Source: Sphingobium scionense
GTDB lineage: Bacteria; Pseudomonadota; Alphaproteobacteria; Sphingomonadales; Sphingomonadaceae
Length of the DNA stretch: 64,000 nt
Direction: 5' to 3'
Assembly (NCBI RefSeq): GCF_014197035.1
Contig: NZ_JACIEU010000013.1
Coordinates: 1-64,000, forward strand
In this document: positions 15,206 to 24,345 of the stretch, piece by piece
Layout of the letters: each line of letters starts with the position of its first letter
How positions within the stretch are numbered: the first letter of the stretch is position 1
Translations under genes and position numbers: made by a program
The notes under the pieces: model-generated
Databases searched by the model: none
Seen by the model: only the letters and a program-made list of their open reading frames with translations
What the model was told of the DNA's origin: nothing

Positions 15206-17563
15206 TCAGAACTTGACCGAACCGGTCACGAACACCTGGCGCGGATTGCCGTAGAAGGCGGTCAGCGTGCCTTCCTTGCCCAGCGAGGGGGTGGGATAGC
15301 CGGCCGCATTGTTGATGATCGCGCCGGTCACCGGATTGGCCGCGACGAAGGTGTAGCCCGAGGTCTTATATTCCTTGTCGAGCAGGTTCTTGCCATGAAC
15401 GCCGATGCTCCAGCGATCGCTGGGCGCGGTATAGACCAGGCTCGCATCCCACAGCGCATAGCCCTTCTGGTCGATATAGGGGTTGGGGATTTCGAACTGA
15501 TAGGTCTTGGAGCGCCAGGAGACGGTGCTGCCGAAGTAGAGGCTGCCATCCCCCACCGGGACATTATAGCTGAGCGTGCCGCTGGCGGTCCATTTCGGCG
15601 TGTTCTGCACCCGGCGATAATCGGCGACATCGGTCGGCACGCTGGCGATATTGGCGATATATTCGCGATAATCGGCATCGATGAAGCCGATCGCGGTCTG
15701 CAGGTTCAGACGATCCCCGCCGCTGAAGATATCGCGGCCGAGACGGGCATTGCTTTCGAACTCCAGCCCCTTGAAGCGGGCCTTGCCGGCGTTCGACACG
15801 ACGCCGCAGAAGGAGGGCGTCGCCACGCCACCGACATTGACGGTGCAGGCAACCGAGCCGGGGATCTGCACATCCTTATAGTCGGCATAGAAGCCGGCGA
15901 CCGCGACATAGAGGGCGCCATCCATCAGATTGCCCTTGTAGCCGACTTCATAGCTGTCGACCTGTTCGGGCGCGAAGCTGAGGAAGGAGGCGATCTCGCT
16001 GTCCTGGCGGATGCCGTCGCCATTGAGATCGGGCGCATTGGTGCCGACCCCGCGCGGGTCAAAGCCGCCGCCCTTGAAGCCCTTGGAATAGCTGGCGTAG
16101 ATATTGTGATCGACGGTCGGCTTGTAGCTGATCGAGAAGCGCGGCGTGAATTTCTTGAACTCGCGCTCGCCGCGGAAATTGGTGCTGGGCGCACCGAAGG
16201 GAATGCCCGCCCCGTCGAACACCGGCGATCCCCCGCCCAGATAGCTTTGCCGCAATATGGTGGCCCGCCGCGTGTCCCAGGTGTAGCGGCCACCGGCCGA
16301 CAGGCTGAGCTGGTCGGTCAGGTCGAAGCTCATGTCGCCGAAGACTGCATAGGTCTCAGTATCGACATTGGCCTGGGTGAAGGCGGTCAGCCCTGCCACG
16401 GTGGTGAAGATGCGGGTGTCGAACTGGGTGTCGGCGCTGGCATCGAGATAATAGAAGCCGACCATGCCGTGCAGACGACCCTGGTCGTAGAGCAGTTGGA
16501 ATTCCTGGCTGAGCTGTTCATTCTTGTAATAGGCCGGCACGTCGACATCGACGGCGGGCAGCGCGTCGAAATCGATCGGCGAGGCGCTGTCATCCTTGCG
16601 CCAGGCGCTGATCGAGCGCAGCGTCACCGCGTCGCTCAGCTCCGCCGTCAGGTTCATCGACAGGCCGTAGGACTTCACGGATTGCTTGGGATCGACCAGC
16701 CCGCCGCGGGTGTCGAACACATCGTCCAGCACCGGCGCGCCCGATGCCTGACCCGGAATCAGGCGATGGCCGCCACGTGGGTTGCTCTTGTCCTTGGTAT
16801 AGTCGCCGGTGATGCGCATCAGCACCGGGGCGCCATAGCCGCCCATTTCGAAGGTGGCGCGGCCGGCCCAGATGTCCTTGTTGTAATTGTCCTGCCCGGT
16901 GGTCAGATTCTTGCCGAAGCCGCCGCGCGACAGGCGGGCAAAGGCACCACCGACCCGCATCAGGTCGCCGATCGGCGCCGATACGCTGATGATGCCATCG
17001 GCCTGGTCATAGCTGCCATAGCTGCCCTTGAGCTTCAGCGAGAAGTCCTGCGGCAGCATCCTGGTCACATATTTGACCGCGCCGCCGATCGTGTTGCGGC
17101 CATAGAGCGTGCCCTGTGGCCCGCGCAGCACCTCGATCCGTTCGACGTCGTAGATGTCGAGCAGCGCGCCCTGCGGCCGGTTGAGATAGACATCGTCGAG
17201 ATAGATGCCGACGCCCTGTTCGAAGCCGGAGACCGGATCCTGCTGGCCGACGCCGCGGATGAAGGCGGTCAGCGTCGAATTGGTGCCGCGCGATGCCTCC
17301 AGCGTGGTGTTGGGGGTCACATTGGCGAGATCGCTGATATCGATCGCCCCGCCCCGTTCCAGCGCCTCGCCGGAGAAGGCGCTGACCGCAATCGGCACCG
17401 ACACCAGCGTTTCCTCGCGCCGGCGGGCAGTGACGATGATGCCCGCCTCTTCGGTGTCGGCAACGGGTGCCGACGTCTCCTGCGCGAAGGTGGGGAATGC
17501 CATCGCGCCGGTCCAGGCGGCGGATGCGAGGGCAAGGGCACGAATGCTGTGATGGGCCTTCAT
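15206..17563 (-). CDS. TonB-dependent outer-membrane receptor
   Basis: 785 residues. Signal peptide to about residue 27 (ending AFPTFAQE), a TonB box-like IIVTARRRE, a plug domain with GRNTIGGAVKYVTR, and a 22-strand barrel ending in the C-terminal aromatic-type residue of KF. The plug opening (ETLVSVPIAVSAFSGEALE) is the pattern of the large sphingomonad receptor families for aromatic, terpenoid or complex carbohydrate ligands. No siderophore gene is near. It faces the TetR gene at 17738 over a 174-bp gap with an operator candidate and precedes the MFS gene. Confidence 0.92.
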   Translation of the reverse strand: MKAHHSIRALALASAAWTGAMAFPTFAQETSAPVADTEEAGIIVTARRREETLVSVPIAVSAFSGEALERGGAIDISDLANVTPNTTLEASRGTNSTLTAFIRGVGQQDPVSGFEQGVGIYLDDVYLNRPQGALLDIYDVERIEVLRGPQGTLYGRNTIGGAVKYVTRMLPQDFSLKLKGSYGSYDQADGIISVSAPIGDLMRVGGAFARLSRGGFGKNLTTGQDNYNKDIWAGRATFEMGGYGAPVLMRITGDYTKDKSNPRGGHRLIPGQASGAPVLDDVFDTRGGLVDPKQSVKSYGLSMNLTAELSDAVTLRSISAWRKDDSASPIDFDALPAVDVDVPAYYKNEQLSQEFQLLYDQGRLHGMVGFYYLDASADTQFDTRIFTTVAGLTAFTQANVDTETYAVFGDMSFDLTDQLSLSAGGRYTWDTRRATILRQSYLGGGSPVFDGAGIPFGAPSTNFRGEREFKKFTPRFSISYKPTVDHNIYASYSKGFKGGGFDPRGVGTNAPDLNGDGIRQDSEIASFLSFAPEQVDSYEVGYKGNLMDGALYVAVAGFYADYKDVQIPGSVACTVNVGGVATPSFCGVVSNAGKARFKGLEFESNARLGRDIFSGGDRLNLQTAIGFIDADYREYIANIASVPTDVADYRRVQNTPKWTASGTLSYNVPVGDGSLYFGSTVSWRSKTYQFEIPNPYIDQKGYALWDASLVYTAPSDRWSIGVHGKNLLDKEYKTSGYTFVAANPVTGAIINNAAGYPTPSLGKEGTLTAFYGNPRQVFVTGSVKF

Positions 17564-17632
17564 CGGCGTTTCCTCTCCTGAAGCGGCCCCCGGTCATCCG
17601 GGTAGCCAATCTGCTTGCCCTTTGAATAATGA

Positions 17633-17654
17633 AAGTTGAACCAGCTTTCAACTT
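17633..17654. promoter_or_regulatory. Candidate TetR operator between divergent genes
   Basis: Perfect inverted repeat AAGTTGAA-N6-TTCAACTT in the gap between the TonB receptor (starts 17563, minus) and the TetR gene (starts 17738, plus). Position and symmetry suit a TetR dimer that controls both promoters. The surrounding sequence is the most A+T-rich part of the gap. Confidence 0.55.
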
Positions 17655-17737
17655 CAAATATGAGGGACGGCGAACAAGGCCGCCAGACGTCCACAAAGCG
17701 TTGAAAAGGCGCATATTGGCAGGCAGAGGGAGAGAGC

Positions 17738-18352
17738 ATGACCGATCCGGCATCCCCACGGGAGGATAAAGTGCCGCGTACCGCGCGCGGTGAGCGCACG
17801 CTTCGCGCGCTGCTGTCGGCGGCGGCCGAGGAATTTGGCGAAAAGGGCTTTCACGACGGATCGATCAGCGGCATCACCCGCCGGGCGGGTTGTGCGCTGG
17901 GCAGTTTCTACACCTATTTCGACAGCAAGGACGACATTTTCCGCGCGCTGGTCAACGACATGTCGGGTCAGGTGCGCGACTATGTTTCCCCGCGGATTGC
18001 GCAGGCGGGCAACGGGATCGAGGCGGAACGGATCGGCCTGTTGAGCTTCCTGGAGTTCGCCCGCGCCCACAAGGAAATCTATCGCATCATCGACGAGGCC
18101 GAATTCGTCGACCAGGCCGCCTATCGCGCCCATTATGAGAACACCGCCACCCGCATGGCCGCGCGCCTGAAGAAAGCCGCGCAGCAGGGCGACGTGCGCG
18201 CGGATGTGGAAGAGGTTCATGCCTGGGCGATCATGGGGATGAATGTGTTCCTGGGGCTGCGCTATGGCGTGTGGGACGACAGCCGCCCGGCGCAGGAGAT
18301 TGCCGACATCGCCAACGCGTTGATCGAGAAGGGGATCGGCAAGCCCGCTTGA
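17738..18352 (+). CDS. TetR/AcrR family transcriptional regulator
   Basis: 204 residues. The N-terminal helix-turn-helix is clear: ERTLRALLSAAAEEFGEKGF, then SISGITRRAGCALGSFYTYF and DSKDDIFRALV. The all-helical C-terminal ligand domain carries an EFARAHKEIYRIIDEAEFVD stretch as in sphingomonad catabolic TetR proteins. Divergent placement suggests that it represses the TonB receptor gene and itself, with the receptor's cargo as inducer. ATG 17738 has GGGAGAGAGC upstream. Confidence 0.88.
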   Translation: MTDPASPREDKVPRTARGERTLRALLSAAAEEFGEKGFHDGSISGITRRAGCALGSFYTYFDSKDDIFRALVNDMSGQVRDYVSPRIAQAGNGIEAERIGLLSFLEFARAHKEIYRIIDEAEFVDQAAYRAHYENTATRMAARLKKAAQQGDVRADVEEVHAWAIMGMNVFLGLRYGVWDDSRPAQEIADIANALIEKGIGKPA

Positions 18353-18454
18353 GGGACAAGCCGCCGCCACCTATCGGGAGAAGCACCGATGGTCGCGCCC
18401 TGCCCCTGCTGATAGGGCCGGGCGTCAGGCCCCAAAGCAAAAGGCGGACAGGCG

Positions 18455-19246
18455 ATGCGCACACTCCATAAACAGACGGTCCTTCTGGCATCGATCCTGC
18501 TGGTCAGCGGCTGTGCGACCACCGCCACGCCGCCGTCAGCCAGTGCCCCGGTGCCGCCGACCACGATCGAGGCGGTCGGACAGCTGACCAAGGCCATCCC
18601 CTTCCCGCGCGGCTATCTCGATCCCGCCACCCTGCCCAACAGCCTGACCCTGCTGCCGCCCCCGCCCGCCCCCGGCACCGCCGCCAAGGCCGCCGACGAG
18701 GAAGCCTATCGCGCGGCGCTGGTGGCGCCGGCCGATCGCCAGGCGCTGGCGGCATCGGACGCGGACCTGGGCTGGCCGCACATGGTCCAGTCGTTCGAGC
18801 CGATCGCCGGGCTGTCGCTGTCGGACGGCAGCCACCCGCACCTCACCATGCTGTTGCGCCGCGCCGCGGCCGACGCCGCATTCTCCACCTCGCGTGCCAA
18901 GGGCCATTATCAGCGAGTCCGCCCGTTCGTGGAGCATGACGGCAATACCTGCCGCCCGCAGGACGAACCGATGCTGCGCAAGGATGGCTCCTATCCGTCG
19001 GGCCATACCGCGATCGGCTGGATGCTGGCGCTGGTCCTGACTGACCTGATCCCTGACAAGCAGGATGGCCTGCTCAAGCGCGGCTATGAATTTGGCGAGA
19101 GCCGGGTCATCTGTCGCGCCCATTGGCTGAGCGACACGCTGGCCGGCCGGGTCGTGGCATCGGCCACCTATGCGCGGTTGCAGTCCGATCCGGTGTTCCG
19201 CGCCCAGCGCGAACTGGCGCGGCAGGAATTGGCGGCGTCCCGCTGA
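18455..19246 (+). CDS. Class A non-specific acid phosphatase, PAP2 superfamily lipoprotein
   Basis: 263 residues. The N-terminus has a lipobox (LLVSGCATT, Cys at about residue 20), so it is a probable lipoprotein. The PAP2 motifs are complete: [19 protein letters not shown] and [12 protein letters not shown], giving the catalytic His of the last motif and the PSGH His. The spacing fits PhoN/PhoC-type acid phosphatases that release phosphate from organic esters in the periplasm. It starts about 100 bp after the TetR gene; any link with the transport module is uncertain. Confidence 0.88.
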   Translation: MRTLHKQTVLLASILLVSGCATTATPPSASAPVPPTTIEAVGQLTKAIPFPRGYLDPATLPNSLTLLPPPPAPGTAAKAADEEAYRAALVAPADRQALAASDADLGWPHMVQSFEPIAGLSLSDGSHPHLTMLLRRAAADAAFSTSRAKGHYQRVRPFVEHDGNTCRPQDEPMLRKDGSYPSGHTAIGWMLALVLTDLIPDKQDGLLKRGYEFGESRVICRAHWLSDTLAGRVVASATYARLQSDPVFRAQRELARQELAASR

Positions 19247-19292
19247 TCCAGCCGCTTTGCCTTTGGCGCGGAAGCCGCTAAAGCCGCGCTCC

Positions 19293-20402
19293 ATGAGCGA
19301 CGCTGCAGCAAAACCCGCCCCCAAGGACTGGATTCTCGGCATTCATGCCTATGTGCCGGGCAAGTCCGCCGCCGATGACGGCCGCCCGCTGATCAAGCTG
19401 TCCGCCAACGAGAACCCGCTCGGCACCGGTGCGGCCGCCCGCGCGGCGCTTGTGGCGGCGACGGCGGACCTGGCCACCTATCCCGATCCGGGCGCGGCCA
19501 AGCTGCGCGAGGCGATCGGCGCGGTCCATGGTCTTGACCCGGCGCGCATCATCTATGGCACCGGGTCGGACGAATTGCTGCATATCGCCGCCAGCGCCTA
19601 TGCCGGGCCGGGCGACGAGGTGCTTTATGTGCGCTACGGCTTTTCGGTCTATGACATCGCCGCCCGCCGCGTCGGCGCGACGCCGATCGAGGCGCCCGAC
19701 GCCGATTATGCCACCGATGTCGATGCGCTGCTGGCCTGCGTGACGGAGAAGACCAAGGTCGTCTTCCTCGCCAATCCCAACAATCCCACCGGCACCATGA
19801 CCAGCCGGGAAGAGATTGCCCGCCTGCACGCCGGGCTGCGTCCCGATATCCTGTTCGTGCTCGACCAGGCCTATGCCGAATATCTGGACGCGGACGAGGA
19901 TGATGGCGGGCTGGAACTGGCCAGGAACGCCCCCAACGTACTCGTCACCCGGACCTTTTCCAAAATCTATGGCCTGGCCGCCGAACGAATCGGCTGGGGC
20001 TATGCCAGCCAGGATGTCATCGACATCCTCCATCGCATCCGCGCGCCGTTCAACGTGACCACCGCCGGCCAAGCCGCCGCCGTCGCCGCGATCAACGACA
20101 GCGCGTGGGTCGAATCGAGCCGGACGCACAATGCCCGCTGGCGCGACTGGCTGGCCGGCGAGATCAACGCCCTGTCCAACCATGGACTGCGCGTGGTGCC
20201 CAGCAAGACCAATTTCCTGCTGATCCTGTTCGACGGCAAGCTGACCGCCGAAGCGGCGATGAAGGGATTGTGGGACGAAGGCTATGCCACCCGCTGGCTG
20301 CCGGGCCAGGGCCTGCCCAACGGCCTGCGCATCACCATCGGCACCAAGGCACAGACCCGCGCCGTCGCGAACAAGCTGCGCGCCATGGCGGAATCGGTCT
20401 GA
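19293..20402 (+). CDS. hisC: Histidinol-phosphate aminotransferase
   Basis: 369 residues, fold type I PLP enzyme. Start ATG 19293 is chosen because the upstream open frame overlaps the phosphatase gene. Motifs: [13 protein letters not shown] near the N-terminus, [27 protein letters not shown], and the PLP Lys in [18 protein letters not shown] (Lys about 224). It transaminates imidazole-acetol phosphate with glutamate. In sphingomonads and Zymomonas this enzyme is also reported to act on prephenate-pathway keto acids, which fits the adjacent tyrC. Confidence 0.93.
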   Translation: MSDAAAKPAPKDWILGIHAYVPGKSAADDGRPLIKLSANENPLGTGAAARAALVAATADLATYPDPGAAKLREAIGAVHGLDPARIIYGTGSDELLHIAASAYAGPGDEVLYVRYGFSVYDIAARRVGATPIEAPDADYATDVDALLACVTEKTKVVFLANPNNPTGTMTSREEIARLHAGLRPDILFVLDQAYAEYLDADEDDGGLELARNAPNVLVTRTFSKIYGLAAERIGWGYASQDVIDILHRIRAPFNVTTAGQAAAVAAINDSAWVESSRTHNARWRDWLAGEINALSNHGLRVVPSKTNFLLILFDGKLTAEAAMKGLWDEGYATRWLPGQGLPNGLRITIGTKAQTRAVANKLRAMAESV

Positions 20403-20406
20403 CGCC

Positions 20407-21312
20407 ATGCTGCCCTTTTCGCGTGTTACCATCATCGGCCTTGGCCTGATCGGATCCTCGCTGGCGCGGGCGATCCGGGAATATATGCCCACCGTCCGCG
20501 TCACCGGCCATGATGCCGACCCGGCGGTGCGCGAGACCGCCCGCCGCATCGACCTGTGCGACGACATCACCGATACGGCGGGAGCCTCCGTCACCGATGC
20601 CGAACTGGTGATATTGTGCGTGCCGGTGCGTGCGATGGGCGCGGCGGCGGCGGAGGTTGCCGACGAACTGCCGGTCGACGCGATCATCAGCGATGTGGGA
20701 TCGTGCAAGGCGGACGTGCTGGCACAACTCAATGCCGCCCTGCCCGGTCGTATCATCATCCCGGCGCATCCGGTGGCCGGCACCGAAAATAGCGGGCCGG
20801 AAGCGGGCTTCGCGACCCTGTTCAAGGGTCGCTGGTCGATCGTTACGCCGCCCGCCGATGCCGATCCGGCCGCGGTCGAGCGCGTGTCGGAACTGTGGCG
20901 CCGGGTCGGCGCCGATGTCGAGACGATGGACCCGGCGCATCATGACCTGGTGCTGGCGGTGACCAGCCATTTGCCGCATCTGATCGCCTATACCATCGTC
21001 GGCACCGCCAGCGACCTGGAGAATGTCACCCAGAGCGAGGTGATCAAATATTCGGCCGGCGGCTTCCGCGACTTTACCCGCATCGCGGCGTCGGACCCGA
21101 CCATGTGGCGCGACGTGTTCCTGGCCAACAAGGACGCGGTGCTGGAAATGCTCCAGCGTTTCTCGGAAGATCTATCCGCGTTGCAGCGGGCGATCCGCTG
21201 GAATGACGGTGACGCCCTGTTCAACCTGTTCACCCGCACCCGCGCGATCCGCCGGTCTATCATCGAACAGGGACAGGACGACGCCAAGCCCGACTTCGGC
21301 CGGTCTCACTGA
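20407..21312 (+). CDS. tyrC: Prephenate/arogenate (cyclohexadienyl) dehydrogenase
   Basis: 301 residues. The N-terminal Rossmann fold begins VTIIGLGLIGSSLARAI, and the substrate-binding stretch HPVAGTENSGPEAGFATLFKG carries the conserved His and Ser/Thr positions. The C-terminal helical domain contains AVTSHLPHLIAYTIVG. No chorismate mutase or ACT domain is attached, as in the TyrC-type enzymes that form tyrosine by oxidative decarboxylation. It begins 4 bp after hisC, so the two are an operon. The stop overlaps the convergent plsC by 7 bp. Confidence 0.9.
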   Translation: MLPFSRVTIIGLGLIGSSLARAIREYMPTVRVTGHDADPAVRETARRIDLCDDITDTAGASVTDAELVILCVPVRAMGAAAAEVADELPVDAIISDVGSCKADVLAQLNAALPGRIIIPAHPVAGTENSGPEAGFATLFKGRWSIVTPPADADPAAVERVSELWRRVGADVETMDPAHHDLVLAVTSHLPHLIAYTIVGTASDLENVTQSEVIKYSAGGFRDFTRIAASDPTMWRDVFLANKDAVLEMLQRFSEDLSALQRAIRWNDGDALFNLFTRTRAIRRSIIEQGQDDAKPDFGRSH

Positions 21313-22022
21313 CCGAACAGGGCTGAAGCCGGGTTAAGCGCGTTGATCGCGGCGTGGACGCGCACCTCGGCTTCCTTGCGGTCGAGGCCGGTCGGGACGA
21401 TTTCGCCCACCTTGTAGGTGATGGTGCCGGGGTGCTTGAGGAACTTGCCGCGCGGCGAGACAACGCCGCTGTCGATCGCGATCGGCACCACCGGCAGGCC
21501 GAGCAGGCTGTAGAGGCCGGCAAAGCCCGACTTGAGCGGCGGTGCTTCGCCATGGGGCACGCGCGTCCCTTCCGGAAACAGGCAGACCGCCCGACCCTGT
21601 GCCACGGCTTCCTTGGCTGAAGCGCGCAGGGTTCGCAGCGCGCTGGCACCGGCGGTCCGCTCGATCGGGATCAGGCCATAGCGCCGGGCGATGCCGCCCC
21701 AGAAAGGAATATCGAGCAGCTCGCGCTTCGCCCCGATCGCAGGCCTGTCGAACAGGCAAAGCAGGTCGATCGTCTCGAACATCGATTCATGTTTGACGAT
21801 ATAGAGATAGGGACCGTGGGGCAGATCGCCTTCCACCACCACCTTCTGCCCCAGCAACCAGCGCGCACTGACGCGGTGAAAGCGGCTCCAGCCGGTCGCC
21901 ACCGTTTGCACATGGGCCGGCTTGAACAGGCCACCGATCACGGCGCCCAGCACGAAAAGGGCCGTGCCGAAATAGAAGACCAGCATGAAGGCGAGCGAAC
22001 GGAGGGCAGTAAACAGGATCAT
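21306..22022 (-). CDS. plsC: 1-acyl-sn-glycerol-3-phosphate acyltransferase
   Basis: 238 residues with an N-terminal membrane segment. Motif I is KHESMFETIDLL, HX4E instead of the usual HX4D. The other acyltransferase motifs are present: LIPIERTAG, AVCLFPEGTR (EGTR, substrate-binding) and LPVVPIAIDSG. It makes phosphatidic acid in phospholipid synthesis at the inner membrane. It follows the YdcF-like gene by three bases on the minus strand, forming the end of a ftsE-ftsX-ydcF-plsC operon. Confidence 0.9.
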   Translation of the reverse strand: MILFTALRSLAFMLVFYFGTALFVLGAVIGGLFKPAHVQTVATGWSRFHRVSARWLLGQKVVVEGDLPHGPYLYIVKHESMFETIDLLCLFDRPAIGAKRELLDIPFWGGIARRYGLIPIERTAGASALRTLRASAKEAVAQGRAVCLFPEGTRVPHGEAPPLKSGFAGLYSLLGLPVVPIAIDSGVVSPRGKFLKHPGTITYKVGEIVPTGLDRKEAEVRVHAAINALNPASALFGQ

Positions 22023-22025
22023 GGA

Positions 22026-22556
22026 TCAGATACCAAAAAGCGCGGCAACACGGCGCGCGAGATATTTATTATATTCCCGCACCAAGATGGTGAGGCTGGG
22101 GCGACTGGGCACCGCGTCGTAGACCAAAGTGACGCGGCCCGGTAGCGCCTGACGCAGTTCCAGCGCGGAGCGCCGCATATGCCAGTCGGTGGTAATCAGG
22201 CGGACGCTCTTATAATCGCGCCGTTCCAGCCAGCGCGCCGTCTCGATCGCGTTGGAACGGGTATCGATCGCCTCACGCCCCAGGGTGATGCAGCAGGTGA
22301 AGAGCGACAGGCGGGTCTTATATTCGGCCGCCAACTCGACCGGACGGACCGAACGGTCGACGCCCGAAATCAGCATCCGCTTGGCCGCGCCTTCCTCCAG
22401 CAGGGCCAGCCCCCGATCGATCCGGCCAGCACCGCCGGTCAGCACGACGATCGCATCGGTCCGTCGCCCATCGAGCGGCTGCGGCAGGAACATCGCGAAC
22501 CAGGCAAAGCCCAGCATCCAGCCGAGCAACGTCACGGCCACCAGACGGACGATCAT
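22026..22556 (-). CDS. YdcF family protein (DUF218)
   Basis: 176 residues from the ATG at 22556, which overlaps the ftsX stop as ATGA. One N-terminal membrane segment (IVRLVAVTLLGWMLGFAWFAMF) precedes a DUF218 domain with DAIVVLTGGAGRIDRGLALLEEG, SNAIETARWLERRDYKSVRLITTDWHMRRS. Family members are inner-membrane proteins, in E. coli linked with envelope or vancomycin-barrier functions; some bind S-adenosylmethionine. The operon context with ftsEX and plsC points to envelope biogenesis. Confidence 0.85.
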   Translation of the reverse strand: MIVRLVAVTLLGWMLGFAWFAMFLPQPLDGRRTDAIVVLTGGAGRIDRGLALLEEGAAKRMLISGVDRSVRPVELAAEYKTRLSLFTCCITLGREAIDTRSNAIETARWLERRDYKSVRLITTDWHMRRSALELRQALPGRVTLVYDAVPSRPSLTILVREYNKYLARRVAALFGI

Positions 22557-23455
22557 AGCGAGCGCCTCAATGCACGCAGCACGGTCCAGCGACCGGTGAG
22601 CGTCGAAAGAAGGATGCCAGCGATCGGCAAGGCCGCAAGCAGCACCCAACTGGCCCAGGGCAAGGCAACCGCGCCCATCAACTGCGATCCGGTCGCCGAC
22701 AGACGCACGCCGATCACCAGGATCACCAGCGTCGCGAAGGAAAAGCCCAAAGCGCCGCCCATGGTCGCGTCAAGTGCAATGCGACGCTGGAACAAGCGAG
22801 CGATCTGGACATCGGTCGCTCCCATCAGGTGCAGCACCTCGATCGTGACGCGATGGCTGTCGTGCGCGCCGCGGGCGGCCAGCACGACGACGGCCCCGGT
22901 GGCGAGGCCCATCAGCAGCACCAATCCGCCCGATAGCCAGCCCATTGCGGTCAGCAGGCCGGCGAGCGGCGCGAGGAAGGCGGCATGGGGTTCGACCCGC
23001 AGGCTGGGCGACAGGCCGGCAAGGGCACGGCGCAACCGGTCCACCTTGGCCTTCGCATCGCCCGGCGTCAGGCTGACATCGATCAGTGCCGGAATCGGCA
23101 GGTCGCCACTGGCGACATCCTGCCCCAGCCAGGGGCGCAGTTGTTCGGCGAGGGTTGCAGCGGGAACCGGCGTCACCTGGCGCACGTCGCGATTGCCGCG
23201 CAGCGCCTGTTGCACCCGGACGACGAGACGGTCGCGTTGCTGCGTATCGGCCTCCACCACCTGAACCGTGGCACGGCCGGCGAGGTCCGCGCTCATCGCG
23301 CGAACGGCGGTGCCCAGGCCCAGGCCCGCGGCGGCGGCCAGCACGGTCAGGAACATCATGATCGCGATGATCCAGGGCATCGGTCCAGCGACCCGGCCGG
23401 CCGGCAGCAGGCGATGGCGCGCGGCGGCGGCGGTGCGACGATTACCCCTGGCCAT
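22553..23455 (-). CDS. ftsX: Cell division protein FtsX (ABC permease-like)
   Basis: 300 residues with a basic cytoplasmic N-terminus, a first membrane segment (PWIIAIMMFLTVLAAAAGLGLG), a periplasmic domain of about 110 residues and three further membrane segments around residues 165-290. FtsX relays ATP hydrolysis by FtsE to periplasmic cell-wall hydrolase activators. Sequence is divergent from gammaproteobacterial FtsX, and the identification rests on layout and the one-base overlap with ftsE. Confidence 0.88.
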   Translation of the reverse strand: MARGNRRTAAAARHRLLPAGRVAGPMPWIIAIMMFLTVLAAAAGLGLGTAVRAMSADLAGRATVQVVEADTQQRDRLVVRVQQALRGNRDVRQVTPVPAATLAEQLRPWLGQDVASGDLPIPALIDVSLTPGDAKAKVDRLRRALAGLSPSLRVEPHAAFLAPLAGLLTAMGWLSGGLVLLMGLATGAVVVLAARGAHDSHRVTIEVLHLMGATDVQIARLFQRRIALDATMGGALGFSFATLVILVIGVRLSATGSQLMGAVALPWASWVLLAALPIAGILLSTLTGRWTVLRALRRSL

Positions 23456-24165
23456 CAGGCACCGCCCTGCGGTCGGGGCGGATAACGCAGCGCGCCGGTC
23501 GGATCGGCCAGACGCCCCTTGTCCAGCCGCATCATCTGCGCGCTCGCCACCTGTGCCATCAACGGCAGGTCGTGGGTCGCGACGACGATGGTGGTGCCGA
23601 GGCGATTGAGCGCTTCGAACAGGGTCATCAGGCGGCGGGCCATATCCGCATCGACGTTACCGGTCGGTTCGTCGGCCACCAGGATTTCCGGCCGGCCGAT
23701 CACCGCGCGGGCGATGGCAACGCGCTGCTGCTCCCCGCCCGACAGGGTCGCGGGTCGCGCCTGGCCGCGATCGCCCAGCCCCACCCAGTTCAGCATTTCG
23801 CTGACCGGCGCGTCGATTTCGCCTTCATCCATGCCGGCGACCCGCAGCGGCAGGGCGATATTGTCATAGGCGGAGAGATGCGGAACGAGGCGAAAATCCT
23901 GGAACACGACGCCGATGCGACGGCGGAAGCCGGGCAGGCGCTTGCGGGGGAGCGTCACCACATCCTCACCGAACATGCGGATGACGCCGCGACTGGGCCG
24001 CTGGGCCAGATAGAGCAATTTCAGCAGTGAGGTCTTGCCCGCACCCGAACTGCCGGTGAGGAAGTAAAAGTCGCCGCTGTTGAGCGAGAAGCTGACGTCG
24101 GACAGGGTCTCGCTATCCAGACCATAGCGCAGACCGACATTTTCGAACTGGACGATGGCCGACAT
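23455..24165 (-). CDS. ftsE: Cell division ATP-binding protein FtsE
   Basis: 236-residue ABC ATPase. Walker A GSSGAGKTSLLKLL, signature LSGGEQQRVAIARA, Walker B EILVADEPTGNVD and the switch His in VATHDLPLM are all intact. The GNVD variant of the D-loop is usual for FtsE. Its stop and the ftsX start share a base (TGATG), so the proteins are made in step. It begins 180 bp from the divergent zinc-ribbon gene. Confidence 0.95.
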   Translation of the reverse strand: MSAIVQFENVGLRYGLDSETLSDVSFSLNSGDFYFLTGSSGAGKTSLLKLLYLAQRPSRGVIRMFGEDVVTLPRKRLPGFRRRIGVVFQDFRLVPHLSAYDNIALPLRVAGMDEGEIDAPVSEMLNWVGLGDRGQARPATLSGGEQQRVAIARAVIGRPEILVADEPTGNVDADMARRLMTLFEALNRLGTTIVVATHDLPLMAQVASAQMMRLDKGRLADPTGALRYPPRPQGGA

Positions 24166-24345
24166 GATGATGGTGTGGCGCCAATGCGCTCCCTGCTTCC
24201 CCGAAGCCCTGCCATGGCACAGGCGGCGGGGACGCGTAAAGGGCGGGCCGACAAACTATCCCGCACAATGCCGCGAGTCGCTGCGATCCGTCGCGCAGCA
24301 TTTCAGACTCTTGCCCTAGAGTCCCTGCCATGCCTATGAAGCAGA

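Noticed and set aside
15395..17581. 728-codon plus-strand frame opposite the TonB receptor
   Set aside because: No recognisable motif and typical shadow composition; the minus strand has signal peptide, TonB box and plug.
21306..22022. HX4E in PlsC as a sign of an inactive enzyme
   Set aside because: The EGTR and other motifs are intact and Glu can replace Asp in the charge relay, so loss of function is not supported.
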